Assembly: GCA_002401565.1 (NCBI GenBank)
Contig: NVTL01000056.1
Coordinates: 5,633-21,658, forward strand
DNA: 16,026 bases
Direction: 5' to 3'
DNA from: Rhodospirillaceae bacterium
GTDB lineage: Bacteria; Pseudomonadota; Alphaproteobacteria; Rhodospirillales; Magnetovibrionaceae
The translations under genes were made by a program, and so were the position numbers. A model generated the notes under the pieces. It was not told where the DNA came from. It worked only from the letters and a program-made list of their open reading frames with translations, and did not search any database. The number at the start of each line of letters is the position of its first letter. The stretch's first letter is position 1. Below, in pieces: positions 8,560 through 15,105 of the stretch.

Positions 8560-9345
8560 ATGAAGAGAACCTTACTGGTAAAAAGGATCAGTCCCTTGAA
8601 ATACGCCTTACACGCACTCTTTTTGATTCTTTTGAGCACGTCTTCGGGTTTTGCAGCTGAAAAAAGATTCAAAGACTGTGATACTTGCCCCGAAATGGTG
8701 GTGATTGCCCCCGGCAGTTTTGAAATGGGTGAGCCCACCCGCGACCGTAAACCTGTCCACACCGTTCACATTGCCTATAGCTTTGCCGTTGGCAAATATG
8801 AGGTCACACAGGCCGAATGGCGGGCGGTGATGGGCGATAACCCCAGCCAATTCCAAGGCGACAACCGTCCCGTTGAACGGGTAACGTGGAATGAGGTCCA
8901 GGTGTTTTTGGACAAACTCAGCCAAAAAACCGGACAAAACTATCGATTGCTGACCGAAACCGAATGGGAATATGTGGCGCGCGCCGGGACCACCACCAAA
9001 TGGACCTGCGGTCAGAAAAAATCTTGTGTCAAAGAATACGGCTGGTACCGGGGCATCAGCGACCGCAAAACCCAACCCGTTGGTCAAAAAAAGCCCAATC
9101 CTTTTGGATTGTATGACATGGCGGGAAATGTTGGGGAATGGACCGCTGATTGTTATCAAGACAGCTATGAGGGTCTGCCCGGCGATGGCACGTTTGTGCC
9201 GCCCACCAAAGAATGCCACAAACGTGTGGTGCGCGGCGGATCGTGGAAATACCTGCCCAGAGACTTGAAGCCCGCCACCCGCAGCAAAACATTTGTCACG
9301 TTTGAGCTGGGTGAAGTTGGTTTCAGAGTTGCTAAAACCCTTTAA
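8560..9345 (+). CDS. Exported SUMF1/FGE-fold protein without the catalytic cysteine
   Basis: The N-terminus (about 14-33) is a signal peptide ending SGFAA, followed by a complete formylglycine-generating-enzyme-like domain. Signs of the fold are VVIAPGSFEMG (47-57), KYEVTQAEW (79-87), RLLTETEWEYVARAG (129-143), FGLYDMAGNVGEW (182-194), RVVRGGSW (222-229) and the family ending GEVGFRVA. True FGEs carry active-site Cys just after the RGGS block; here that stretch (WKYLPRDLKPATRSK) has none, so sulfatase activation is unlikely and a structural or binding role is more probable. Six Cys remain (40, 43, 150, 156, 198, 219), possibly disulfides. The Shine-Dalgarno is poor (TAGGG lies too close to the ATG). 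It is probably periplasmic and stands just before two cytochromes. Confidence 0.88.
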   Translation: MKRTLLVKRISPLKYALHALFLILLSTSSGFAAEKRFKDCDTCPEMVVIAPGSFEMGEPTRDRKPVHTVHIAYSFAVGKYEVTQAEWRAVMGDNPSQFQGDNRPVERVTWNEVQVFLDKLSQKTGQNYRLLTETEWEYVARAGTTTKWTCGQKKSCVKEYGWYRGISDRKTQPVGQKKPNPFGLYDMAGNVGEWTADCYQDSYEGLPGDGTFVPPTKECHKRVVRGGSWKYLPRDLKPATRSKTFVTFELGEVGFRVAKTL

Positions 9346-9365
9346 CTTTAGGTGAGATCATGCCA

Positions 9366-9385
9366 ATATTACGAACATGTAATAT
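9366..9385. promoter_or_regulatory. Inverted repeat upstream of the duplicated diheme cytochrome
   Basis: ATATTAC and GTAATAT form a perfect 7-bp inverted repeat around the spacer GAACAT. It lies 48 bp before the ATG at 9433 and just after the SUMF1-like stop, where an operator would be expected. It does not match the FNR (TTGAT-N4-ATCAA) or CRP consensus. Arms of this size can arise by chance in AT-rich DNA. Confidence 0.3.
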
Positions 9386-9432
9386 ATGATGCGTATTTGC
9401 GTCTTAAAAAATTCTCAAAAAGGGTTGTGGTC

Positions 9433-10134
9433 ATGAAAAATAATAAAGTTAAATCAAACCTTACGAAAGCCATTTTGGCTGTGATTGTTGGCCTTGGTTT
9501 TCCCGGTTTAACTGAGGCGGCTTCCAGTAAGGTTAGCTTTAAAGCCGATATCCAACCCATCTTTGACGAATACTGCGTGTCTTGCCATGTGCCGGGTGAA
9601 GTCGGATTTGAAGCCAGTGGCTTTGATCTCAGCACCTATGCAGGTGTGATGAAAGGAACTCGCTTTGGGGCGATGATCGTGCCGGGCAGCCCGCTGTCCA
9701 GCAATTTGATGGCCGTATTAGAAGGCCGCACCGATGCGTCTATCCGTATGCCGCACAGCGATCGCCGTGAAATGACCAAATTGGATCGCCGTATTTTGCG
9801 CAAATGGATCATTGGCGGCGCCACCAAAGCTGATTACGAAGAAAAAGGCGCCGTGGGCGTGATCGAAGACCTGTGTTTAGATTGCCACGTGCCCGACGGC
9901 ATGGGCTATGAAGCCAGCGGTTTGGATCTTCGCAGCTATGAAAGCCTGATGAAAGGCACACGCCATGGATCAATCATTGTTCCGGGCGACCCGTTCATGT
10001 CCAATTTGATGGTTTTGATCGAAGGCCGGGCCGCGGGTGGCTTGAAAATGCCGCACAACGACCAAGAAGCCCCAACCGCCAAAGATCGCAACACCTTGCG
10101 GCGTTGGATCAACAAGGGCGCTTTGAACAATTAA
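9433..10134 (+). CDS. Exported diheme cytochrome c, tandem planctomycete-type cytochrome domains
   Basis: ATG 9433 gives 233 aa, beginning with a signal peptide (cleavage near LTEAA, residue 30). AAGGG about 8 nt upstream supports this start over the open frame from 9352. Two CxxCH heme sites are present, C48-C51-H52 and C148-C151-H152. The two halves align over about 90 residues with a period of exactly 100 and no gap: SCHVPGEVGFEASGFDL against DCHVPDGMGYEASGLDL, MKGTR at 73 and 173, MPH at 106 and 206, and W125 with W225. The Met of each MPH is a likely distal heme ligand. The domain resembles the planctomycete-type cytochrome c family (PSCyt), often found in periplasmic proteins. Its partners are unknown; b561 and the next cytochrome are candidates. 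Confidence 0.9.
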   Translation: MKNNKVKSNLTKAILAVIVGLGFPGLTEAASSKVSFKADIQPIFDEYCVSCHVPGEVGFEASGFDLSTYAGVMKGTRFGAMIVPGSPLSSNLMAVLEGRTDASIRMPHSDRREMTKLDRRILRKWIIGGATKADYEEKGAVGVIEDLCLDCHVPDGMGYEASGLDLRSYESLMKGTRHGSIIVPGDPFMSNLMVLIEGRAAGGLKMPHNDQEAPTAKDRNTLRRWINKGALNN

Positions 10135-10169
10135 GTCTCTATTCAGCCTGCATTAACGTGTATGTCTTT

Positions 10170-10205
10170 ATAAAACCTCCAATATTCATTTATTAGAGGT
10201 TTTAT
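10170..10205 (+). terminator. Hairpin over the ribosome-binding site of the DHC cytochrome gene (terminator or translational switch)
   Basis: ATAAAACCTC (10170-10179) and GAGGTTTTAT (10196-10205) form a perfect 10-bp stem with a 16-nt AT-rich loop. The right arm contains GAGG (10196-10199), the only Shine-Dalgarno of the gene starting at 10207, and the stem ends 1 nt before its ATG. The stem base TTTTAT also gives a terminator-like T tract. It may end transcription from the preceding cytochrome, limit translation of the next, or both. A perfect 10-bp inverted repeat at this point is unlikely by chance. Confidence 0.55.
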
Positions 10206-10206
10206 T

Positions 10207-10704
10207 ATGCGTTCTTTGATCCTTGGTGCGGCTTTTGTGCTGTCCTCACTTTCCCCAGCTTTTGCGGGCTCGCCTTTCCCGACCATCTCCGATCCTGTCG
10301 TGCGGGCGGAATGTTCTGATTGTCACATGTTGTATCAACCGGAAATGCTGACCAAACAAGCTTGGGCCAAGATGTTTGCCGATTTATCCAATCACTTTGG
10401 TGATGATGCAACCTTGCCCGCCGAAACGGCGAAGTTGGCTTTGGACGTACATTTGGCCCAAGCCGCCGACGTCAGCACCCACAGACAAGCCAAACGGTTC
10501 ATCAAAGCCGCGGATGGAAAGTCTGTACCAATGCGTATTACCGACACCTCGCGGTTTGCCCATAAACACGAACGCATCTTGCCAGAAGTGTTTAAACGCA
10601 AGCAGATAGGTCTGAAAAGCAATTGCATCAGCTGCCATTTAAAAGCCGACAAAGGCGATTATGATTTTGTCGCCAAAAACATCAAATATATTTGGGTTGA
10701 ATAA
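10207..10704 (+). CDS. Diheme cytochrome c, DHC family, 165 aa
   Basis: This is an exported electron carrier with a signal peptide ending SPAFA (cleavage near residue 20) and two CxxCH sites, C36-C39-H40 (VRAECSDCHMLYQP) and C140-C143-H144 (NCISCH). The spacing, the motif LTKQAWAKMFADLSNHFG and the segment SRFAHKHERILPEVFK agree with the dihaem cytochrome c (DHC) family, known from Rhodobacter and Shewanella as a partner of the oxygen-binding heme protein SHP and of a membrane cytochrome b. No SHP gene is seen here, but a b561 gene lies 1.8 kb away. The Shine-Dalgarno GAGG (10196-10199, 7 nt spacing) is inside a stable hairpin. A G/C-rich stem-loop follows the stop. Confidence 0.9.
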   Translation: MRSLILGAAFVLSSLSPAFAGSPFPTISDPVVRAECSDCHMLYQPEMLTKQAWAKMFADLSNHFGDDATLPAETAKLALDVHLAQAADVSTHRQAKRFIKAADGKSVPMRITDTSRFAHKHERILPEVFKRKQIGLKSNCISCHLKADKGDYDFVAKNIKYIWVE

Positions 10705-10708
10705 TTTA

Positions 10709-10731
10709 CAAGGGGAGGCGTTTTCCCCTTG
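10709..10731 (+). terminator. Stem-loop after the DHC cytochrome gene
   Basis: CAAGGGGA (10709-10716) pairs with TCCCCTTG (10724-10731), a perfect 8-bp stem with a 7-nt loop, starting 5 nt after the TAA. It is not followed by a T run, so it is a weak or Rho-assisted terminator, or a 3' stabiliser. A second small hairpin (CCCC 10737-10740 with GGGG 10746-10749) follows; its C run could compete for the same G run. Confidence 0.5.
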
Positions 10732-10789
10732 CATTCCCCCATTTAGGGGCGTAAAACCCGCTCACGTATTCTTAATATTGAGGATACGA

Positions 10790-10803
10790 ATTCGCACGCG
10801 AAT
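10790..10803. promoter_or_regulatory. Palindrome upstream of rpsB
   Basis: ATTCGC and GCGAAT flank the dinucleotide AC, a perfect 6-bp inverted repeat. It overlaps a second 8-bp palindrome, CGAATTCG (10787-10794), which cannot form at the same time. It is a possible protein-binding site; chance is not excluded. Confidence 0.25.
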
Positions 10804-10811
10804 GTGCGGCG

Positions 10812-10829
10812 CTTGTGCAAATTCACAAG
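10812..10829. promoter_or_regulatory. Inverted repeat upstream of rpsB
   Basis: CTTGTG and CACAAG flank CAAATT, a perfect 6-bp inverted repeat. It resembles a CRP site, but the TGTG and CACA half-sites are 6 bp apart instead of 8, so CRP binding is not expected. It stands 30 bp before the first tandem repeat. Confidence 0.3.
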
Positions 10830-10858
10830 ACTGTCGCTCCGGTGTTTTAGTTAATGAT

Positions 10859-10980
10859 AAGCAAACCGTAGCCAAAGGCGGCCACGGCGTTGCGAATGAA
10901 CAAGCAAACCGTAGCCAAAGGCGGCCACGGCGTTGCGAATGAACAAGCAAACCGTAGCCAAAGGCGGCCACGGCGTTGCG
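10859..10980 (+). repeat. Three tandem 36-bp hairpin repeats, period 43 bp
   Basis: Identical 36-bp copies lie at 10859-10894, 10902-10937 and 10945-10980, separated by the same 7-bp AATGAAC. In each copy GCAA pairs with TTGC and CCGTAGCC pairs with GGCCACGG (one A-C mismatch) around the loop AAAGGC, so nearly the whole unit is an imperfect hairpin. The array ends 57 bp before the rpsB start and likely lies in its leader or promoter region. The period is not a multiple of 3, so it is not a coding repeat. The perfect identity of the copies points to recent expansion or active homogenisation. Confidence 0.95.
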
Positions 10981-11037
10981 TTCTTCAAAGACAAAAACAA
11001 GTGTTCGCGGACGTTTAACCGGAATAGGAATAAAACA

Positions 11038-11904
11038 ATGGCATTGCCAACCTTTACTATGCGCCAACTTCTCGAAGCTGGTGTTCACTTCGGACACAGC
11101 ACCCGTCGCTGGAATCCCAAAATGGCTCCTTATCTTTTCGGAGCTCGCAACAAAATTCACATTATCGATTTGGGCCAAACTGCACCGCTTTTAGCGCGTG
11201 CCATGGAAGCCGTACGTGACGTTGTCGCGGGTGGTGGACGTGTTCTTTTTGTTGGCACCAAACGCCAAGCGGCTGACAAAATTGCTGAAACCGCTCGTGG
11301 TTGTGGCCAGTATTTCGTCAACCACCGTTGGCTCGGCGGCATGATGACCAACTGGCAAACCATTTCTGGTTCCATCAAACGCTTGCGCACTTTGGACGAA
11401 CAGTTGTCTGACGTTTCAAAAATCGAAGGCTTGACCAAAAAAGAACTTCTTCAAATGACTCGCGAACGCGACAAATTGGAATTGGCTTTGGGCGGCATCA
11501 AAGACATGGGCGGCTTGCCTGATATCTTGGTTGTCATCGACACCAACAAAGAAGGCATCGCGATTGCAGAAGCCAACAAATTGGGGATCCCCGTTGTGGC
11601 TATTTTGGACAGTAACTCAAATCCCGATGGCATTGATTACCCTGTACCGGGCAACGATGATGCTTTGCGCGCCATCACAACCTATTGCGAACTGATTTCT
11701 GGCTCCGTTTTGGACGGCATCCAGGCTGAAGTTGTTAGCTCTGGTGGTGATTTGGGTGCAGCTGATGCGCCAATCGCTGAAAAGCTTGCTGAAAAAGCAG
11801 CTCCTAAAGCAAAAGAAGCTCCTAAAGCTAAGGAAGCTCCTAAAGCTGAAGCAGCTCCTAAGGTTGATGCAGCTCCGGCTGCCGAAGCACCTGCTGCGGA
11901 TTAA
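11038..11904 (+). CDS. rpsB: 30S ribosomal protein S2
   Basis: S2 is needed for assembly of the small ribosomal subunit platform and recruits S1. The start ATG 11038 has AGGA about 10 nt upstream and opens with the family sequence [18 protein letters not shown]. The frame extends back to 10933, but that part runs through the tandem repeat and is not S2. Conserved blocks are [20 protein letters not shown] (18-37), FVGTKRQA (71-78), [14 protein letters not shown] (95-108), [17 protein letters not shown] (152-168), [20 protein letters not shown] (183-202) and the ending GNDDALRAI. It has 288 residues, about 40-50 more than E. coli S2, due to an Ala/Lys/Glu/Pro-rich tail from about 245. It is followed by tsf after 32 bp, the usual operon. 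Confidence 0.98.
   Translation: MALPTFTMRQLLEAGVHFGHSTRRWNPKMAPYLFGARNKIHIIDLGQTAPLLARAMEAVRDVVAGGGRVLFVGTKRQAADKIAETARGCGQYFVNHRWLGGMMTNWQTISGSIKRLRTLDEQLSDVSKIEGLTKKELLQMTRERDKLELALGGIKDMGGLPDILVVIDTNKEGIAIAEANKLGIPVVAILDSNSNPDGIDYPVPGNDDALRAITTYCELISGSVLDGIQAEVVSSGGDLGAADAPIAEKLAEKAAPKAKEAPKAKEAPKAEAAPKVDAAPAAEAPAAD
11800..11889 (+). repeat. 18-bp tandem repeat in the S2 C-terminal tail
   Basis: GCTCC units begin at 11800, 11818, 11836, 11854 and 11872, an exact 18-bp period giving the six-residue unit APKAKE, decaying to APKAEA and APKVDA. The copies differ mainly at third positions toward the 3' end, as expected for an older codon-level expansion under weak selection. Confidence 0.85.
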
Positions 11905-11936
11905 TCGAATATCATTTTTAGGAAGGAGTAGCTGAA

Positions 11937-12833
11937 ATGGCTGCAATTACTGCCGCTCTTGTGAAAGAGCTTCGCGAGACATCTGGCGCGGGCATGATGG
12001 ACTGTAAAAAAGCGTTGACCGAAACGGGTGGCGATCTTACCGCCGCTGCGGACTGGTTGCGCACCAAAGGATTGGCCGCTGCGGCTAAAAAATCCGGTCG
12101 TGTGGCTGCCGAAGGACTTGTTGGCGTTGCCGTTGACGGGTCCAAAGGTGCCGTGGTTGAAGTTAACTCTGAAACCGACTTTGTTGCGCGTAACGAACAG
12201 TTCCAAGGCTTTGTTTCCGCCGTTGCTAAACTGGCGTTGGACTCAAACGGTGACATTGATGCTTTGAAAGGCATGGATTTTCCGGGAACAGGACGTACCG
12301 TTGCGGAAGAACTGACCCAAATGATTTCAACCATTGGCGAAAACATGAACCTTCGCAGAGTTCACGTATCAACCGTAGAAGACGGCGAAATTGCCGCTTA
12401 TGTTCACGGTGCTGTTGCTGATGGCTTGGGCACAATTGGTGTTTTGGTTGCCGGTAAGGGCGATGGCGCTGCTGATTTTGGCAAACAAGTTGCCATGCAC
12501 GTTGCGGCGACAAACCCAGCATCTTTGTCTCGTGATGATTTGGACCCAGAAGTTGTTGAACGTGAAAAACAATTTTTGACCGAACAAGCGCGCGAGTCTG
12601 GCAAACCAGAAGAAATCATTGGCAAAATGATTGTTGGTCGCATCAACAAGTTCTACGGCGAAGTTTGCCTGTTGGAACAGGTTTTTGTTATTGATGGCGA
12701 AAACAAAGTTGGCAAAGCGGCCTCGAACGCTGGTGTCGAAGTGACTGGCTTTGTACGCTTCGGTCTTGGCGAAGGCATCGAAAAAGTCGAAGAAGACTTT
12801 GCCGCAGAAGTGGCGGCTGTTGCCGGCGCTTAA
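11937..12833 (+). CDS. tsf: Elongation factor Ts
   Basis: EF-Ts is the guanine-nucleotide exchange factor that recharges EF-Tu. At 298 aa it has standard length. The N-terminal UBA-like domain reads [21 protein letters not shown] (about 7-27) and the EF-Tu-contacting motif TDFVARN is at 80-86; a second core half follows, with MHVAATNP and the C-terminal [20 protein letters not shown] strong Shine-Dalgarno GGAAGGAG (11921-11928) lies 8 nt before ATG. It is co-transcribed with rpsB and closed by a strong terminator. The pyrH and frr genes, which often follow tsf, are absent here. Confidence 0.98.
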   Translation: MAAITAALVKELRETSGAGMMDCKKALTETGGDLTAAADWLRTKGLAAAAKKSGRVAAEGLVGVAVDGSKGAVVEVNSETDFVARNEQFQGFVSAVAKLALDSNGDIDALKGMDFPGTGRTVAEELTQMISTIGENMNLRRVHVSTVEDGEIAAYVHGAVADGLGTIGVLVAGKGDGAADFGKQVAMHVAATNPASLSRDDLDPEVVEREKQFLTEQARESGKPEEIIGKMIVGRINKFYGEVCLLEQVFVIDGENKVGKAASNAGVEVTGFVRFGLGEGIEKVEEDFAAEVAAVAGA

Positions 12834-12853
12834 CGCCTGTCAAATTATATTAT

Positions 12854-12894
12854 AAAACGAGGGCATTTCCGTGTGAGATGCCCTCGTTTTTTTT
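12854..12894 (+). terminator. Rho-independent terminator after tsf
   Basis: AAAACGAGGGCAT (12854-12866) and ATGCCCTCGTTTT (12878-12890) make a perfect 13-bp stem with an 11-nt loop, and the T run extends through 12894 (eight T in all). It stands 20 bp after the tsf stop and should end the rpsB-tsf transcript. The A-tract of the left arm may make it partly effective in the opposite direction. Confidence 0.95.
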
Positions 12895-12963
12895 CGCCTT
12901 AAATTTATGTGTTTTCGCCTAAAACAGTGTTATGACTGAGGTCTATTTTGGTTTAAGCGAAAG

Positions 12964-15105
12964 ATGTCCGCCTTCCCCATGAGTATCACCAAGCGTATCT
13001 TGATTGTGTTTATGTTGCTTCTCAGCTTGCTGGGGGGGGTGATTTTTGTGTTGTTTCAATTGACGTCCGCTCATCAACAAATCGAAGAAGCAACAATCCG
13101 ACAGGTGCAGTCCTTTAAACTGGCCGATCAGTTGCGCCAAAGTTCAGATGATTTGACGCGCATGGCCCGAACTTATGTGGTCACCGGAAATGCGATTTAT
13201 GAACAGTATTTCAATGAAATTTTAGCAATCCGAAACGGTACGGCACCCAGACCTGATGACTATGATAGTATTTATTGGGATACGGTCACGGCGTCACAAG
13301 AAATGCCTGAACGCCAAGGTGTTGCTGTATCGCTTTTGGACCTGATCAAACAGAACGGTATATCCGAACAAGAACTGGCAAAGCTTGAAGAATCAAAACG
13401 AAACTCCGATGCGTTAACGCGTCTGGAAAAGACCGCTTTTGCGGCTATGAAAGGGCGCTTTGCCGATGAAAATGGAGTGTTCAACCTGCTGAAAAAGGCT
13501 GACTCGCTTTTTGCCCGCAGCATTCTGCACGGTGTTGAATATCACCAAGCCAAATTAGAAATTATGCGCCCGATTGCCGCGTTTTTGGAACTTTTGGAAC
13601 AACGCACGCAAAGTGAAGTTCAAGTCTATCACGAAAAAGGTAAGTATTTTGAGAAGGTTGCGGTTGCTTTGATTTTGATCACCGTGATCTTTTCTATTTT
13701 GGCCTATTTTAACATCAAGGCCAACATCGTGACGCCCATTACGACGTTGTCGGAAATTGTCATGCACAGCAACAAAGGTGTCTTTGATGATCATATTGAT
13801 GTGAGTACTCATGGTGAAATTGGTGATTTGGGGCGGGCTTTCAAGGATATGAGCCAACAGGTTCAAACCATGATTAAGGGCCTGGAAAAAGAGGTTCAAG
13901 ACCGAAAAAATGCCGAAAAAGAGTCCGTTTTGGCAAAAGAAGAAGCCGAAGCCGCCAATGCGGCCAAAACGCAATTTCTGGCCTCGATGAGCCATGAGTT
14001 GCGAACCCCTATGAATGCGGTTTTGGGCTTTGCTCAGTTGTTGCAAATCGATCAGGGAAATCCGCTTTCAAAGACGCAAGATGAATACATCAGCTATATT
14101 ATTGATGGCGGAAATCATCTTCTGGAGTTGATCAACGAACTTTTGGACCTCACCCGTATCGAAGCCGATCAAGCCACATTTGTGTTGAAAAAAGTGGATG
14201 TCAGTAAAATTGTTTTGGACAGTCTGACGACCCTTCAACCGCTGGGAACGTCTCGAAACATCACTTTTATTGATGACTTTAGCGCCCGGAAATTTTCCGC
14301 GCTGAGAACCGACAAACGCCGCTTTAAACAAGTGTTGATCAATCTTTTAAGCAACGCCGTTAAATACAATAATGATGGCGGAACGGTGACCATTTACGGC
14401 CAAGAAACAGATCATGGGTTCTTGCGGATTTCGATTGCAGATACGGGCATTGGTATCGCTGCATCCGACTGCCAGCACGTCTTTAACATGTTTCACCGCC
14501 TGAATTCAGACGCCATGATCGCCAACGAAGGGGCGGGGGTGGGTTTGGCCGTGACCAAGCTTTTGGTCGAACGCATGGCCGGGCAAATTGGCTTTGACAG
14601 CGTGGTGGGTGAGGGCAGCACGTTCTGGTTCGAGTTGCCCTTAGCTTCAAATGAAACCGCCTTGATTTGGACCGATGCCATGCATGTGGGTGTGGATGCC
14701 ATTGATAAGGATCATCAACGCCTTGTGGCCTTGTTGAACAAGGTATCGATCAGTCATATCGATGATGACGATGTCGTAAAAGTGATTGCCGATTTGATTG
14801 ATTACACCGTTTATCATTTCAAACGCGAAGAAGTATTGATGCAAGTCTGTGAATATCGTGATTTTGAAAATCACTGTAAAATTCATGAAAGCCTGTTGAG
14901 CAAAGTTAATCAATTGGCCGACGTTTGGAAACTAGACCCCAATGTTGAAACCTTAAATGAGCTTCGGGTGTTCTTGAGAAACTGGTTGTTTGACCATATT
15001 TTAAATGTCGATACCACCATCACACCGGATGCCAAAGGTTACGAAAAGAAGATCTATATAGCTTTGCAGGAGCTCGAAATAAACACGGATTTTATACGTA
15101 GATAA
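12964..15105 (+). CDS. Membrane histidine kinase with C-terminal bacteriohemerythrin domain
   Basis: This 713-aa sensor kinase has, in order: a first membrane segment (about 10-33); a largely helical periplasmic domain (about 34-228) containing LRQSSDDLTRMARTYVVTG; a second segment (about 231-250); HAMP (about 251-305); a Glu/Lys/Ala coiled coil (305-335); HisKA with phospho-acceptor His344 in SMSHELRTPMN; and an ATPase domain with N box LINLLSNAVKYNN (458-470), G1 DTGIGIA and G2 GAGVGLAV (523-530). Residues about 565-695 form a hemerythrin with all seven di-iron ligands in canonical spacing: His584, His618, Glu622, His637, His641, His678 and Asp683. It should sense oxygen or redox state in the cytoplasm. 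No receiver domain is present, so the response regulator is elsewhere. ATG 12979 is an alternative start; neither has a strong Shine-Dalgarno. Confidence 0.93.
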   Translation: MSAFPMSITKRILIVFMLLLSLLGGVIFVLFQLTSAHQQIEEATIRQVQSFKLADQLRQSSDDLTRMARTYVVTGNAIYEQYFNEILAIRNGTAPRPDDYDSIYWDTVTASQEMPERQGVAVSLLDLIKQNGISEQELAKLEESKRNSDALTRLEKTAFAAMKGRFADENGVFNLLKKADSLFARSILHGVEYHQAKLEIMRPIAAFLELLEQRTQSEVQVYHEKGKYFEKVAVALILITVIFSILAYFNIKANIVTPITTLSEIVMHSNKGVFDDHIDVSTHGEIGDLGRAFKDMSQQVQTMIKGLEKEVQDRKNAEKESVLAKEEAEAANAAKTQFLASMSHELRTPMNAVLGFAQLLQIDQGNPLSKTQDEYISYIIDGGNHLLELINELLDLTRIEADQATFVLKKVDVSKIVLDSLTTLQPLGTSRNITFIDDFSARKFSALRTDKRRFKQVLINLLSNAVKYNNDGGTVTIYGQETDHGFLRISIADTGIGIAASDCQHVFNMFHRLNSDAMIANEGAGVGLAVTKLLVERMAGQIGFDSVVGEGSTFWFELPLASNETALIWTDAMHVGVDAIDKDHQRLVALLNKVSISHIDDDDVVKVIADLIDYTVYHFKREEVLMQVCEYRDFENHCKIHESLLSKVNQLADVWKLDPNVETLNELRVFLRNWLFDHILNVDTTITPDAKGYEKKIYIALQELEINTDFIRR

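Larger units (their letters stand above)
10705..11037. other. 333-bp structured intergenic region before rpsB
   Basis: No credible gene lies here: open frames across it change frame with the 43-bp repeat period. In order it holds a G/C stem-loop just after the DHC cytochrome stop, two palindromes (10790-10803 and 10812-10829), three tandem hairpin-forming repeats (10859-10980), and an A-rich leader with AGGA about 10 nt before the rpsB ATG. No convincing -35/-10 pair was found, although the rpsB promoter must lie here or be replaced by read-through. Confidence 0.7.

Noticed and set aside
10812..10829. CRP or FNR binding site
   Set aside because: The half-sites TGTG and CACA are 6 bp apart rather than 8, and no TTGAT-N4-ATCAA pattern is present.
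10661..10942. Plus-strand 93-codon open frame after the DHC cytochrome
   Set aside because: It overlaps the end of the cytochrome gene in another frame and runs into the repeats, whose 43-bp period breaks any frame; no ribosome-binding site or domain was seen.
10859..10980. CRISPR-like array with 36-bp repeats
   Set aside because: The spacers are only 7 bp and identical (AATGAAC), so this is a tandem repeat with a 43-bp unit; no cas genes are present in the window.
10933..11037. N-terminal extension of S2 from an upstream in-frame start
   Set aside because: The extension is translated from the tandem repeat and does not resemble S2; the family sequence starts at ATG 11038 with a suitable ribosome-binding site.
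10762..11178. Minus-strand 138-codon open frame over the repeats and the rpsB start
   Set aside because: It is composed of the translated repeat and the antisense of rpsB, with no recognisable domain; it is treated as a shadow.
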